Assembly: GCF_002250505.1 (NCBI RefSeq)
Contig: NZ_NJGY01000001.1
Coordinates: 1,422,489 to 1,486,488 of the forward strand
DNA from: Janthinobacterium sp. PC23-8
GTDB taxonomy: Bacteria > Pseudomonadota > Gammaproteobacteria > Burkholderiales > Burkholderiaceae_D
Direction: 5' to 3'
DNA length: 64,000 nucleotides
The first letter of the stretch is position 1; each line of letters begins with the position of its first letter. The notes under the pieces were generated by a model, which did no database searches, was not told the origin of the DNA, and worked only from the letters and a program-made list of their open reading frames with translations. The position numbers and the translations under genes are program-made. Shown here one piece after another: positions 32,996 to 41,405 of this stretch.

Positions 32996-34004
32996 TGATC
33001 CTGCCGTTGGTAGCCTGAACCGGGCGTGCGTTCAGCGGATACAAGCGGCTGAACAGCGCCATCTGCGCCGCCGACGCCTGCACCGGCTGCTTCATCACCA
33101 GCCACAGCACGTTCTCGCTGCAGGGCGGCTCCGTCATCGAGCCCATGTAGGTGTAGTAATCGCGCCGCGCCGGCACCATCTCCATCGGGTCGAGCAGAAT
33201 CGACGGGCTCATGGTGTCGAATTTCTCCAGCGGCAGGTTGTTCCACACGGTCTGGATGGTCGCTTGCGGCGTACCGCGTTCGAGCATCAGCGCCAGGATG
33301 GCCAGTTTGCCTTCGGCGTCGCGGTGCACCAGGTGCACCACCATCTCATAGGTCTTGCCATTGATGCGGTCTTCCGACGGCCGGTGGAAATGGAACTGCT
33401 GCAGCTCGAACATGCGGTTCTGCACCGTGAGGTAGTTGCCGCTGCCCACGCCCACCTGCACCGTGTGGCCGTTGTCGATCACGTTGAACGACGAGGGATG
33501 GTAGTCAAAACTGATCTGCTCCAGTTCCACCTTCATGCCGTCGCGGATATCGATCGGCGACTGGCGGTTGCCGCTGCCGCACTTGCCCCAGTCCACATTG
33601 ATCTTGCTCCAGTTGGCCGGGCCGCTGTCGCCTTCGTACGACCAGTGCGTGCCGCGCGCCACCGGTGGCGTTGGCGCAGACGGCGCGGCTTTCGCCACGG
33701 TGGCGTGCCTGGCACGGGCGGCCGCGCGGGCGGCCTGGGTGGCGCGCATGGCCGCCAGGCGTGCCGCGATGCGTTCGGACAGATCGACTTCGGACGCCTC
33801 TTCCTTGTCGCGCGCGGTGGGGGCCACGATCACGGGCGGCTTGCCCTTGACGGACTCGGTCAGGGTTTTCATGGCGGCCGCGCGCTCGGACGCCGACGCG
33901 GGAGCCTTGGCGGCGGGAACCGGCGACGCGGGGGCATCTTTGGCGCTGGCCATCGCCGTCATCACGGCCAGGCTGCAAGCTAACAGGGCGCTCAAGTGTC
34001 GCAT
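32979..34004 (-). CDS. Alpha-type carbonic anhydrase, periplasmic
   Basis: A 341-residue zinc enzyme with a Sec signal peptide (residues 1-21, ending AMASA). Zinc ligands are H205 and H207 in LQQFHFHRP and H224 in YEMVVHLVH; GNRQSPIDI and SMTEPPCSENVLW are the other class signatures. Between the signal and the catalytic domain lies an unusual linker of about 95 residues rich in Ala, Lys and Arg (RAAARARHATVAKAAP), which may be helical or bind the cell wall. The role is CO2/bicarbonate interconversion in the periplasm. Confidence 0.93.
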   Translation of the reverse strand: MRHLSALLACSLAVMTAMASAKDAPASPVPAAKAPASASERAAAMKTLTESVKGKPPVIVAPTARDKEEASEVDLSERIAARLAAMRATQAARAAARARHATVAKAAPSAPTPPVARGTHWSYEGDSGPANWSKINVDWGKCGSGNRQSPIDIRDGMKVELEQISFDYHPSSFNVIDNGHTVQVGVGSGNYLTVQNRMFELQQFHFHRPSEDRINGKTYEMVVHLVHRDAEGKLAILALMLERGTPQATIQTVWNNLPLEKFDTMSPSILLDPMEMVPARRDYYTYMGSMTEPPCSENVLWLVMKQPVQASAAQMALFSRLYPLNARPVQATNGRIIKESN

Positions 34005-34100
34005 GGAAATCCAGAAAGTAAGAGTACTCTCTGGTTTACGGCTGGAAAGATCCAAAACTTGAATGCAGGGGGAGGCACGACAGGACAAAAGAAGGGAAAA

Positions 34101-34131
34101 GCCGGCTGCGGGCGCGATGGCCACGCAGCCG
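34101..34131 (-). terminator. Terminator after dedA
   Basis: Perfect 8-bp arms CGGCTGCG (34103-34110) and CGCAGCCG (34124-34131). On the minus strand the stem is followed by GCTTTTCCC. It ends the dedA message 11 bases past the stop codon. Confidence 0.6.
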
Positions 34132-34141
34132 TGTGCTGCGA

Positions 34142-34792
34142 TCAAGCCGACCTGGCCGTCATTTTCTTGTACAGTTTCCAGATGCCGCCCAGCGCCACCG
34201 GCACCACGGCCGCGCCCACGCCGATCAGCACGATCAGGGTCAGGTGGTCGCGGATCCACGGAATATTGCCAAAGAAGTAGCCGGCCGTGACCAGGCCCAC
34301 CACCCACAGCACCGCGCCCGTGATGTTGTACATCTGGAAGCGCGTGTGCGTCATGTCGGAAATACCGGCCACGAACGGGGCAAAGGTGCGCACCACCGGC
34401 ACGAAGCGCGCCAGGATGATCGTCTTGCCGCCATGCTTTTCAAAAAACTCATGCGTGCGGCGCATGGCGTCCTTGTTGATCCAGCGGTAATCGTGGGTAA
34501 ACACCCTTTGCCCGATGGCCTCGCCTATCCAGTAATTGAGGGTATTGCCGGTGACGGCGGCCGTGACCAGCAAAGCGATCAGCAGGCCCAGGTGCATCTG
34601 GCCGGTCGCGCAAAAAGCGCCGGCGATAAACAGCAAGGTATCGCCGGGAAAGAAAAACAGCACCACCAAACCTGTTTCACAAAAAATAATGGCGAACAAC
34701 ACCGCATACACGAGCGTGCCGTACTGTTCAATCAAGAGGCCGAGTGTCTTGTCGACATGAACAATCATGTCGAGGAATTGCACAAAATCCAT
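34142..34792 (-). CDS. DedA family membrane protein
   Basis: A 216-residue inner-membrane protein of the DedA/VTT family, linked to undecaprenyl-phosphate or phospholipid flipping and membrane homeostasis. Signature segments are ETGLVVLFFFPGDTLLFIAG, GNTLNYWIGEAIG, HGGKTIILARFVPVVRTFAP and MYNITGAVLWVVGLVTAGYF. The start at MDFVQFLDM (34792) was taken because upstream codons do not resemble the family; the ribosome-binding site is weak. Confidence 0.9.
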   Translation of the reverse strand: MDFVQFLDMIVHVDKTLGLLIEQYGTLVYAVLFAIIFCETGLVVLFFFPGDTLLFIAGAFCATGQMHLGLLIALLVTAAVTGNTLNYWIGEAIGQRVFTHDYRWINKDAMRRTHEFFEKHGGKTIILARFVPVVRTFAPFVAGISDMTHTRFQMYNITGAVLWVVGLVTAGYFFGNIPWIRDHLTLIVLIGVGAAVVPVALGGIWKLYKKMTARSA

Positions 34793-35063
34793 ATTTTTTT
34801 CCCTAAAGGTAGCGCCGGAATCATACACCACCGAGCCTGTGCGACGGCAGTCCCGGGGCCGATATTTCGTGATTAATTTATCAGCGCCCGGGCAAGCGTG
34901 GCACGCGGTGTCACAATTTAAGGCCAGGTTAAGGAAACCGCAAGCCGCCGGCCTTGCGGCATCACATGCGGGCGCGCTGTTGCGCCATGTTTTTCCTTCC
35001 GAAATATTGCTATTGCGTTATACACTTTCCGCCGGGCGCAAGCCGCGCCAGCCAGGAGAGACC

Positions 35064-35996
35064 ATGCGAAAACCCCACCTCACGGCACTGACCATCGCCG
35101 CCGCCCTCGGCGCCGCGCTGCCGTCCCTGCACGCCGCCACCATCCGCGCGCCAGCCGAACTGCCCGCCAAACCGACGGTGGCCGACACCATCAAGGCGTC
35201 CACGCCGGCCGACTGGCGCGCGCTGGACCCGGCCAATACCTTGTACCTGGATATTGCGGCAGGGCGCGTCGTGATCGAACTGGCGCCCGAGTTCGCGCCG
35301 AAGCACGTGGCCAATATCAAGGCGCTGGTGGCCGAGCGCTATTACGACGGCCTGGCGATCACGCGCGCGCAGGACAACTGGGTGGCGCAATGGGGCGACC
35401 CCGATGAAAAGAATCCGAAAGCCATCCATCATGCACAGCGCACCCTGCCCGGCGAATTTACCGTGCCGATGAACACCATCAGCAGCTTCACGCGCCTGCC
35501 TGACGCGGACGGCTACGCGCCGCAAGTGGGCCACAGCAACGGTTTTGCTTCGGCGCGCGATCCGCAAAGCGGCACCGCCTGGCTCACGCATTGCTACGCC
35601 ACCGTCGGCGTGGGCCGCGACGTGGGCAGCGACAGCGGCGGCGGCACCGAGCTGTACGCCGTCATCGGCCAGTCGCCGCGCCACCTGGACCGCGACATCA
35701 CGGTGGTCGGGCGGGTGGTCTCCGGCATGCCCCTGCTCTCGACCCTGCCACGCGGCGCCGGACCGATGGGCTTTTACGACAGCCCGGACAAAAACGTGCC
35801 GATCAAGTCCGTGCGCCTGGCATCGGAAGTGCCGCCTGAACAGCGCGTGCGGCTGGAAGTGATGCGCACCGACAGCGCCGCCTACCAGGGCGTACTGGAA
35901 GCCCAGCGCAACCGGGGCGGACCGTGGAGCAAGGTGCAGGCCGGGCATGTTGACTTGTGCAATGCACCGATACCGGTACGCGAGGTGGGGAAATAG
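35064..35996 (+). CDS. Secreted cyclophilin-type peptidyl-prolyl isomerase
   Basis: A 310-residue exported protein with a signal peptide ([20 protein letters not shown], cleavage after LHA). The cyclophilin fold is recognisable from [40 protein letters not shown] and [20 protein letters not shown], ending in [16 protein letters not shown]. There is a C-terminal extension of about 60 residues. It probably helps proline-limited folding in the periplasm. AGGAGAG precedes the ATG. Confidence 0.88.
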   Translation: MRKPHLTALTIAAALGAALPSLHAATIRAPAELPAKPTVADTIKASTPADWRALDPANTLYLDIAAGRVVIELAPEFAPKHVANIKALVAERYYDGLAITRAQDNWVAQWGDPDEKNPKAIHHAQRTLPGEFTVPMNTISSFTRLPDADGYAPQVGHSNGFASARDPQSGTAWLTHCYATVGVGRDVGSDSGGGTELYAVIGQSPRHLDRDITVVGRVVSGMPLLSTLPRGAGPMGFYDSPDKNVPIKSVRLASEVPPEQRVRLEVMRTDSAAYQGVLEAQRNRGGPWSKVQAGHVDLCNAPIPVREVGK

Positions 35997-36026
35997 GCGT
36001 CACGCCAGCCACGCTATAATCACGGC

Positions 36027-37940
36027 ATGAACGCTCCCCTCACGCCCCACCGTCCGATCCAGGCCCTGCCTGACCAGCTGATTTCGCAAATCGCCGCCGG
36101 CGAGGTGGTCGAGCGGCCTTCGGCGGTGGTCAAGGAGCTGCTGGAAAACGCGCTCGACTCGGGCGCCACGCAGATCACCGTGCGCCTGGAAGAGGGTGGC
36201 GTGAAGCGCATCGCGATCACCGACAACGGCCGCGGCATAGCCAAAGACCAGCTGCCGCTGGCCCTGGCGCGCCACGCCACGTCAAAAATCGCCTCGCTGC
36301 ACGACCTGGAAAACGTCGGTACTTTGGGCTTTCGCGGCGAGGCGCTGGCCTCGATCGCGTCGGTGGCGGCCGTCACCGTCACCTCGCGCACGGCGGACGC
36401 TGACCACGCCTGGGAAATCGTCGGCTCGCACACTGGCACGGTGGCGCCCTCGTCGGGCGCACCGGGCACCACGGTCGACGTGCAGGACCTGTATTTCAAT
36501 ACCCCGGCGCGGCGCAAATTCCTGAAGTCCGAACAGACCGAATACGGCCACTGCGCCGAAGTCGTGCGCCGCATCGCGCTGGCGCGGCCCGACGTGTCGT
36601 TCTCGCTGTCGCACAACGGCCGCACCATCGATCAATGGAACATCACTGAACTGGCCAGGCGCAGCGCGCATATCCTTGGCAATGATTTTGCCGAAGCGCG
36701 CCTGGCGCTGGACGAAGCGGCCGGCAGCCTGCGCCTGCACGGCTTTGCCGGCTTGCCAACGGCCTCCAAGGCGCGCGCCGACGGCCAGTTCTTTTATGTC
36801 AACGGCCGCTTCGTGCGCGACAAGCTGCTGGTGCACGCGGTGCGCATGGCCTACCAGGACGTGCTGCACGGCGACCGCTTTCCGTCCTACGTGCTGGCGC
36901 TCGATCTCGACCCGTCGCTGGTTGACGTGAACGTCCATCCGTCCAAAATCGAAGTGCGCTTCCGCGACAGCCGCTCGGTGCACCAGTTCGTGTTCCACGC
37001 GGTGCAGCGCGCGCTGGCGCAAACCTCGGCCACCGCTTTTGGCAGCGTGCCGGCGCCCTTGCCGGCCGCCGCCAGCCTCGGCGGCGATACTGCTGGCCCC
37101 GGCCTGGGTGGACCTGGCCTATGGCGCCGCGAGCAGACGCAGACCTCGTTCGGCGCGCAGTTCACCAATACCTTTGCGCCGGCCCCGGTCCCGGTCCCGG
37201 CTGGCGGCGCCGTGCCCTTCTTTGCCGACGCGCCGGGGGTTGAGCAGACGACGGCCGCGTATGGCGCGCTGTTTGGCGGCGCCGCGTCGCCGGTCACGCA
37301 GGTGCAGCCCTATGTCGCCTCGCCCGAAGCGATGGCGCGCGAAGAGTATCCACTGGGCTTCGCCCTGGCCCAGCTGCACGGCATTTATATTCTGGCGCAG
37401 AACACCAGGGGCCTGGTGCTGGTCGACATGCACGCGGCACATGAGCGCATCCTGTACGAGCAGCTGAAAAACGCGCTGCAGGCGCAGGTGTCGGGCCAGG
37501 ACATGCAGGTGCAAGCCTTGCTGATTCCCGTGACGTTTTATGCGGACGCGATCGAAGTGTCGACGGCGAACGAAAACCAGGACACGTTAAAGGCGCTGGG
37601 CTTCGATATCGCCGCCCTGTCGCCCACCACCCTGGCCGTGCGCAGCGTGCCGACGCTGCTGAAAAACGCCGACGCGCAGACGCTGGCGCGCGACGTGCTG
37701 CGCGACGTGCGCGAATACGGCGGCTCGCGCGTGCTGATCGAGCGCCAGAACGAACTGTTGGGCACCCTCGCCTGCCACACGGCCGTGCGCGCCAACCGCA
37801 TCCTGTCAGTGCAGGAAATGAACGCCCTGTTGCGCCAGATGGAAAGCACCGAGCGCGCCGACCAGTGCAACCATGGTCGGCCGACCTGGGTGCAGGTCGA
37901 GATCAATGCGCTCGATAAATTATTTTTACGTGGGCAGTAG
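36027..37940 (+). CDS. mutL: DNA mismatch repair protein MutL
   Basis: A 637-residue GHKL ATPase linking MutS to strand processing. N-terminal motifs: [66 protein letters not shown] variable linker with Ala, Pro and Gly repeats (residues about 340-430) leads to the C-terminal dimerisation domain ([29 protein letters not shown] and [11 protein letters not shown]). No DQHA(X)2E(X)4E endonuclease motif is seen; the equivalent reads [12 protein letters not shown], so nuclease activity needs checking. It is followed 7 bp later by miaA. Confidence 0.95.
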   Translation: MNAPLTPHRPIQALPDQLISQIAAGEVVERPSAVVKELLENALDSGATQITVRLEEGGVKRIAITDNGRGIAKDQLPLALARHATSKIASLHDLENVGTLGFRGEALASIASVAAVTVTSRTADADHAWEIVGSHTGTVAPSSGAPGTTVDVQDLYFNTPARRKFLKSEQTEYGHCAEVVRRIALARPDVSFSLSHNGRTIDQWNITELARRSAHILGNDFAEARLALDEAAGSLRLHGFAGLPTASKARADGQFFYVNGRFVRDKLLVHAVRMAYQDVLHGDRFPSYVLALDLDPSLVDVNVHPSKIEVRFRDSRSVHQFVFHAVQRALAQTSATAFGSVPAPLPAAASLGGDTAGPGLGGPGLWRREQTQTSFGAQFTNTFAPAPVPVPAGGAVPFFADAPGVEQTTAAYGALFGGAASPVTQVQPYVASPEAMAREEYPLGFALAQLHGIYILAQNTRGLVLVDMHAAHERILYEQLKNALQAQVSGQDMQVQALLIPVTFYADAIEVSTANENQDTLKALGFDIAALSPTTLAVRSVPTLLKNADAQTLARDVLRDVREYGGSRVLIERQNELLGTLACHTAVRANRILSVQEMNALLRQMESTERADQCNHGRPTWVQVEINALDKLFLRGQ

Positions 37941-37947
37941 ATTCAAT

Positions 37948-38895
37948 ATGACCAACACCCCCACGCTCCCCCCCGCCGTCGCCATCATGGGCCCCACGGC
38001 CAGCGGCAAGACCGCCTGCGCGCTGGCCATCGCGCAAGCCATCCCTTCCGAGATCATCTCGGTCGACTCCGCCCTCGTCTATCGCGGCATGGATATCGGC
38101 ACGGCCAAGCCCACGCTTGACGAACTGGCGGCCGTGCCGCATCACCTGATCGATATCATCGACCCGCTCGACGCCTACTCGGTGGCGCAGTTCCGCAACG
38201 CTACCCTGCGCCTGGTGAGTGAGATCACGGCGCGCGGCAAGTTGCCACTGCTGGTCGGCGGCACCATGTTGTATTTCAAGGCTCTGGCCGATGGCCTGGA
38301 CGACCTGCCCGGCGCCGACCCGGCCCTGCGTGTGCAACTGGAAGAAGACGCGGCCGCCATCGGCTGGCCCGCCATGCATGCGCGCCTGGCCGCGCTCGAT
38401 CCCGTCACGGCGGCGCGCCTGGCGCCGAACGACGCGCAGCGCGTCCAGCGCGCGCTGGAAATCATCGCCCTGTCGGGCCAGCCCATGTCGGCCCTGCTGG
38501 CGCTGCGCGAAAAAACCGTGCTGCCATTCCAGCTGCAGTCGTTTGCGCTGGAGCCGTCCGACCGCGCCGTGCTGCACGCGCGCATCGCCACGCGTTTTGA
38601 TGCCATGCTGAAAGACGACGCCCTGCTGGACGAAGTGGAAACGCTGCGCCGGCGCGGCGACCTGCACCCGGGCCTGCCTTCGATGCGCTGCGTCGGCTAC
38701 CGCCAGGCCTGGGACTACCTCGACGGTCGCATCGACCGCGCCGCACTGCGCGAGACAGGCATTATCGCCACGCGCCAACTGGCCAAGCGCCAGCTGACCT
38801 GGCTGCGTTCCATGCCGGAGCGCATCGTCATCGACTGCCTGGGTGCTGACCCGGCCGGACAGATGCTGGCGCAGATCCGGACGCGCCTGAGCTAA
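37948..38895 (+). CDS. miaA: tRNA dimethylallyltransferase MiaA
   Basis: A 315-residue enzyme that prenylates A37 of tRNAs reading UNN codons. Walker A is GPTASGKT (residues 15-22). Other hallmarks: [67 protein letters not shown] and the C-terminal [15 protein letters not shown] and [14 protein letters not shown]. The mutL-miaA order is widely conserved in proteobacteria. Confidence 0.96.
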   Translation: MTNTPTLPPAVAIMGPTASGKTACALAIAQAIPSEIISVDSALVYRGMDIGTAKPTLDELAAVPHHLIDIIDPLDAYSVAQFRNATLRLVSEITARGKLPLLVGGTMLYFKALADGLDDLPGADPALRVQLEEDAAAIGWPAMHARLAALDPVTAARLAPNDAQRVQRALEIIALSGQPMSALLALREKTVLPFQLQSFALEPSDRAVLHARIATRFDAMLKDDALLDEVETLRRRGDLHPGLPSMRCVGYRQAWDYLDGRIDRAALRETGIIATRQLAKRQLTWLRSMPERIVIDCLGADPAGQMLAQIRTRLS

Positions 38896-38933
38896 GCCGG
38901 GGCGAAAAACCCACAGATTTTTTGCGGCCGGCA

Positions 38934-38962
38934 TTGACAAGGAAAACGGAAGACCGGATAAT
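38934..38962 (+). promoter_or_regulatory. Promoter of tRNA-Met
   Basis: TTGACA (38934-38939) and GATAAT (38957-38962) with a 17-bp spacer form a near-consensus sigma-70 promoter. Transcription would begin about 6 bases before the tRNA. Confidence 0.85.
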
Positions 38963-38974
38963 GCTCGGCTGTTG

Positions 38975-39051
38975 GGTGATATAGCTCAGTTGGTTAGAGC
39001 ACAGCATTCATAATGCTGGGGTCGGTGGTTCAAGTCCACCTATCACCACCA
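38975..39051 (+). tRNA. Elongator tRNA-Met (CAT anticodon)
   Basis: A complete 77-nt cloverleaf. The acceptor arms GGTGATA and TATCACC pair perfectly and the encoded CCA end follows. The anticodon stem is CAGCA/TGCTG with loop TTCATAA, giving anticodon CAT. The T arm is GGTGG-TTCAAGT-CCACC. The anticodon arm (ACAGCATTCATAATGCTGGG) resembles elongator Met and not the Ile-CAT species. Its 3' end is the insertion site of the genomic island that follows. Confidence 0.95.
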
Positions 39052-39057
39052 AGAATT
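39037..39057 (+). other. Left attachment site (attL) of genomic island, in the tRNA 3' end
   Basis: The 21-base stretch from the T arm through CCA to AAGAATT is repeated at 47520-47539 with one base missing. The final 12 bases (CCACCAAGAATT) are identical in both copies. tRNA 3' ends are standard targets for tyrosine integrases. The island itself spans from here to about 47539. Confidence 0.7.
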
Positions 39058-39161
39058 CATCTTCCAAGGTACCAGGAAGGCGAAGAAGCTGTAGTTCTCC
39101 CTCTGGAGACTGCGGCTTTTTTACGTCTGGTCATCCCAAGACGTCCCGCAGCGTCCGAACT

Positions 39162-39293
39162 TTATGGAGGGGGTGGGGTACGACCACCAGAGGCAACGGT
39201 CTTGACGATCAGGCTGCGATCTTCGACACGGCGCTCACACTCAGGAACCTCGCCCTCACGTAACAGCACTTTCACTTCAAAGATCTGGCTCAA
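39162..39293 (-). CDS. Possible short or remnant reading frame
   Basis: A 43-residue frame starting at TTG (39293) reads MSQIFEVKVLLREGEVPECE and ends RTPPPP. It directly follows, and slightly overlaps, the end of the XRE regulator gene. It has no recognisable domain and may be the remnant of a partner gene lost when the island formed. The remaining bases between it and the tRNA (39058-39161) hold only a weak CTCC/GGAG hairpin with a T-run near 39118. Confidence 0.2.
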   Translation of the reverse strand: MSQIFEVKVLLREGEVPECERRVEDRSLIVKTVASGGRTPPPP

Positions 39294-39633
39294 GAGGCTG
39301 ACCTTTAACTACCCCGTCATTTAATTTCGAACGGATGCTCGTCAATGCAGCATCTAGCCCACGTGGCTTCGACGGTATGAAGTGCGCTGGGAAGAGCGTC
39401 TCGAAACCCGCACCTCGTCCAAATCCCTGCGCAACGCGTATTAAAACTTCTACGGAGTCGCAACCTCCCAACTCGAATCGCTTAAAAGTACGCAACGGAA
39501 TACCGCATCTCTCAGCAAATGTTGTCTGGGTAAAGCCCAATTTCTTACGTTCCATGCGAACGCGATCACGTAGCAACGCGAGTACGTCTTGGCTTTCCAT
39601 CGCGTTGGCACGCTCAAAGCTAGGTATAGGCAT
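39277..39633 (-). CDS. XRE-family helix-turn-helix regulator, HipB-like
   Basis: A 118-residue DNA-binding protein. The helix-turn-helix is residues about 22-55 (RMERKKLGFTQTTFAERCGI, PLRTFKRFE). The C-terminal half is a short basic tail. Such proteins serve as antitoxins or island regulators; no HipA or other toxin follows it. Start choice: ATG at 39633 was preferred over 39678 because a TACAAT -10 box overlaps the latter and a 16-bp palindrome lies between the two. It is divergent from the DUF3800 gene. Confidence 0.7.
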   Translation of the reverse strand: MPIPSFERANAMESQDVLALLRDRVRMERKKLGFTQTTFAERCGIPLRTFKRFELGGCDSVEVLIRVAQGFGRGAGFETLFPAHFIPSKPRGLDAALTSIRSKLNDGVVKGQPLEPDL

Positions 39634-39640
39634 AAGAAAA

Positions 39641-39656
39641 GTGCCAAGTTTGGCAC
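39641..39656. promoter_or_regulatory. 16-bp palindrome, probable operator of the XRE regulator
   Basis: GTGCCAA and TTGGCAC flank two bases, directly upstream of the chosen start of the XRE gene. A -10-like TACAAT (minus strand, 39682-39677) lies beyond it. Autoregulation by the adjacent regulator is a reasonable inference. Confidence 0.5.
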
Positions 39657-39778
39657 TAGTGCTGTGGGTAAGTCGCATTGTACCTATTTTTTGGCTATCC
39701 TACGCTCAGCCTTTAAGCATTTAAAACCTTATTAGAATTTTCCGACGGCTGACCGATGTGGCACTAACAGGAGCATGC

Positions 39779-40945
39779 ATGAATAATTACGCGGCCTACA
39801 TAGACGAATCTGGCAATCACGATCTCGCGACTGAAAAAGAGGGGGCATCCAAATATTTTTTAGTGTTGGCAGTTCTGGTCCCACAGACTAAAGTCTCCGA
39901 GTTGGAGGCTGCGATTGAGGTAATCCGCGCCAAACATTTCGGCGTGGGAGAGATGAAGTCGAGCAATGTAAAGGATAAGCGTAGAATTCGGATTCTTGCA
40001 GAGCTGGCACCAATAGATTTTCAATTCTATGCTGTTGCAGTCGATAAGGAAAGAGTGGACAAAGACAGCGGACTGAGACATAAAAAATCATTTATAAAAT
40101 TTGCCAATGGACGACTATACTCCGCACTTTTCAAAAATATAGCTGACGTTTCGATTTTCGCTGATGGCCATGGAAGCCCTGAATTTACTTCAAGTTTTAC
40201 AAAATACATTCGCGAGAATCACAAACCGGACCTGTTCTCCACAGGTGAACTGAAGATGCTAGATAGTAAGACAAGCGTTTTAATTCAGTTGGCTGATTTT
40301 CTTGTCGGCACCATAGCTAAGCTCTACGAAAAAAAATCGACAGAGCAATTCCGGAAAAATTTTTTAACGTTTATCACAAACAAAAGAATTCGTGTGGATG
40401 AGTGGCCTCCGCGCTATGAGTGGCACGGTAAAGAAATCTCAGGGTCAAATCAATTAGACGAAAAGATTCGTAATATTTCATTAAATTCAGCCACTAGCTT
40501 TCTCAACCGTTCGTCGCAAGACGATGATATAGAAAGAAGAATTCAAGAAGCAACACTTCAATTCCTGCTCTTCCAAGCAACGTTCTCGACAAATGAAGAA
40601 GTCCATATTCCAACCCAGAAAATCGTAGAACACCTGCATCTACATGGGTTCACTGAAGTAACAAAGCATTACTTAAGGTCAAGCGTCATATCGAAACTTC
40701 GCGACCATGACGTGATTGTTGCAAGCTCTCCTCGCGGGTACAAAATCCCTACGTCCTATAGTGATATTGTCGAGTTCGCAGACCTAGTTGACGGAATCGC
40801 GTCACCTCTTCTAGCTAGACTGGATCGAGCAAGTGACATTTTCGATTTAGCGAGTATTGGACAAATCCGAATTCTCGATGAGCCACGATTTAAACGTCTT
40901 CGATTTATGCTTGCAAAACTAAAAGAGGCCAGCGATGTAAATTAA
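39779..40945 (+). CDS. DUF3800 domain protein with C-terminal winged-helix-like region
   Basis: A 388-residue protein. The first about 200 residues are DUF3800 (YIDESGNHD at 7-15; FYAVAVDKERVDKDSGLRH; LDSKTSVLIQLADFLVGTIA), an RNase H-like fold with acidic residues D9 and E10 where a metal site would be. Residues about 250-385 look like a winged helix (VHIPTQKIVEHLHLHGFTEV, VISKLRDHDVIVAS). DUF3800 proteins are common in mobile islands and near toxin or defence genes; activity is unproven. AGGAG lies 5 bases before the ATG. Codon use is AT-rich, unlike the chromosome. Confidence 0.8.
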   Translation: MNNYAAYIDESGNHDLATEKEGASKYFLVLAVLVPQTKVSELEAAIEVIRAKHFGVGEMKSSNVKDKRRIRILAELAPIDFQFYAVAVDKERVDKDSGLRHKKSFIKFANGRLYSALFKNIADVSIFADGHGSPEFTSSFTKYIRENHKPDLFSTGELKMLDSKTSVLIQLADFLVGTIAKLYEKKSTEQFRKNFLTFITNKRIRVDEWPPRYEWHGKEISGSNQLDEKIRNISLNSATSFLNRSSQDDDIERRIQEATLQFLLFQATFSTNEEVHIPTQKIVEHLHLHGFTEVTKHYLRSSVISKLRDHDVIVASSPRGYKIPTSYSDIVEFADLVDGIASPLLARLDRASDIFDLASIGQIRILDEPRFKRLRFMLAKLKEASDVN

Positions 40946-41405
40946 CTATGAGGTTTTGGACTCAGCGCTTATAAGTTTCAACGCGATCGCCTCAACCCCT
41001 TTGTTGGCGCCGACCGGAAACTGACCCACCGGGTCAAGTTTTGATAGCCAGACACACGGTTGGGTCGAGCCTACTCGGCTCCAGCTCTTCTATGCTTTAG
41101 TCAACAAACAGCGGCCCCGGGCGCCACAACCGCTGAAACTTAAAGTCAGGCTCTTCTCAGCGTGAGGCGCCGAGCTGTGGCAGCTTGTAAAAGGAGGGAT
41201 CTAGAGAGATAAGACACAGCTAGTGCAAGCGAACCGTCCACCATCTTTCTCCCGCAAACCATATCATGTGAAACGTCGAAGATCTGGGGTCCTCCAGATT
41301 TCAAAAAAGCTCTCAAGAATGGCACGTCATGCCTGTATAAAAGTGTAATATCGTAGAAATGTATTCTAAAACATTAACGTTTTCGTTAGGAACGTGAATG
41401 CTTAA
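40946..41405. other. Intergenic stretch inside the island
   Basis: About 460 bp between two convergent units. No credible gene seen. An imperfect inverted repeat AAACTGACCC-ACC-GGGTCAAGTTT at about 41027-41050 resembles the outer end of an IS element and may be a remnant. A small TAACG-TTTT-CGTTA hairpin lies at 41375-41388, close to the end of the helicase gene. Confidence 0.4.

Noticed and set aside
38975-39051. tRNA-Ile with CAT (lysidine) anticodon
   Set aside because: The anticodon arm and D arm resemble elongator Met; the Ile-CAT species has a different acceptor and anticodon stem.
41027-41050. End of an IS21-like element
   Set aside because: The imperfect repeat AAACTGACCC/GGGTCAAGTTT is suggestive, but no transposase fragment or second end was found.
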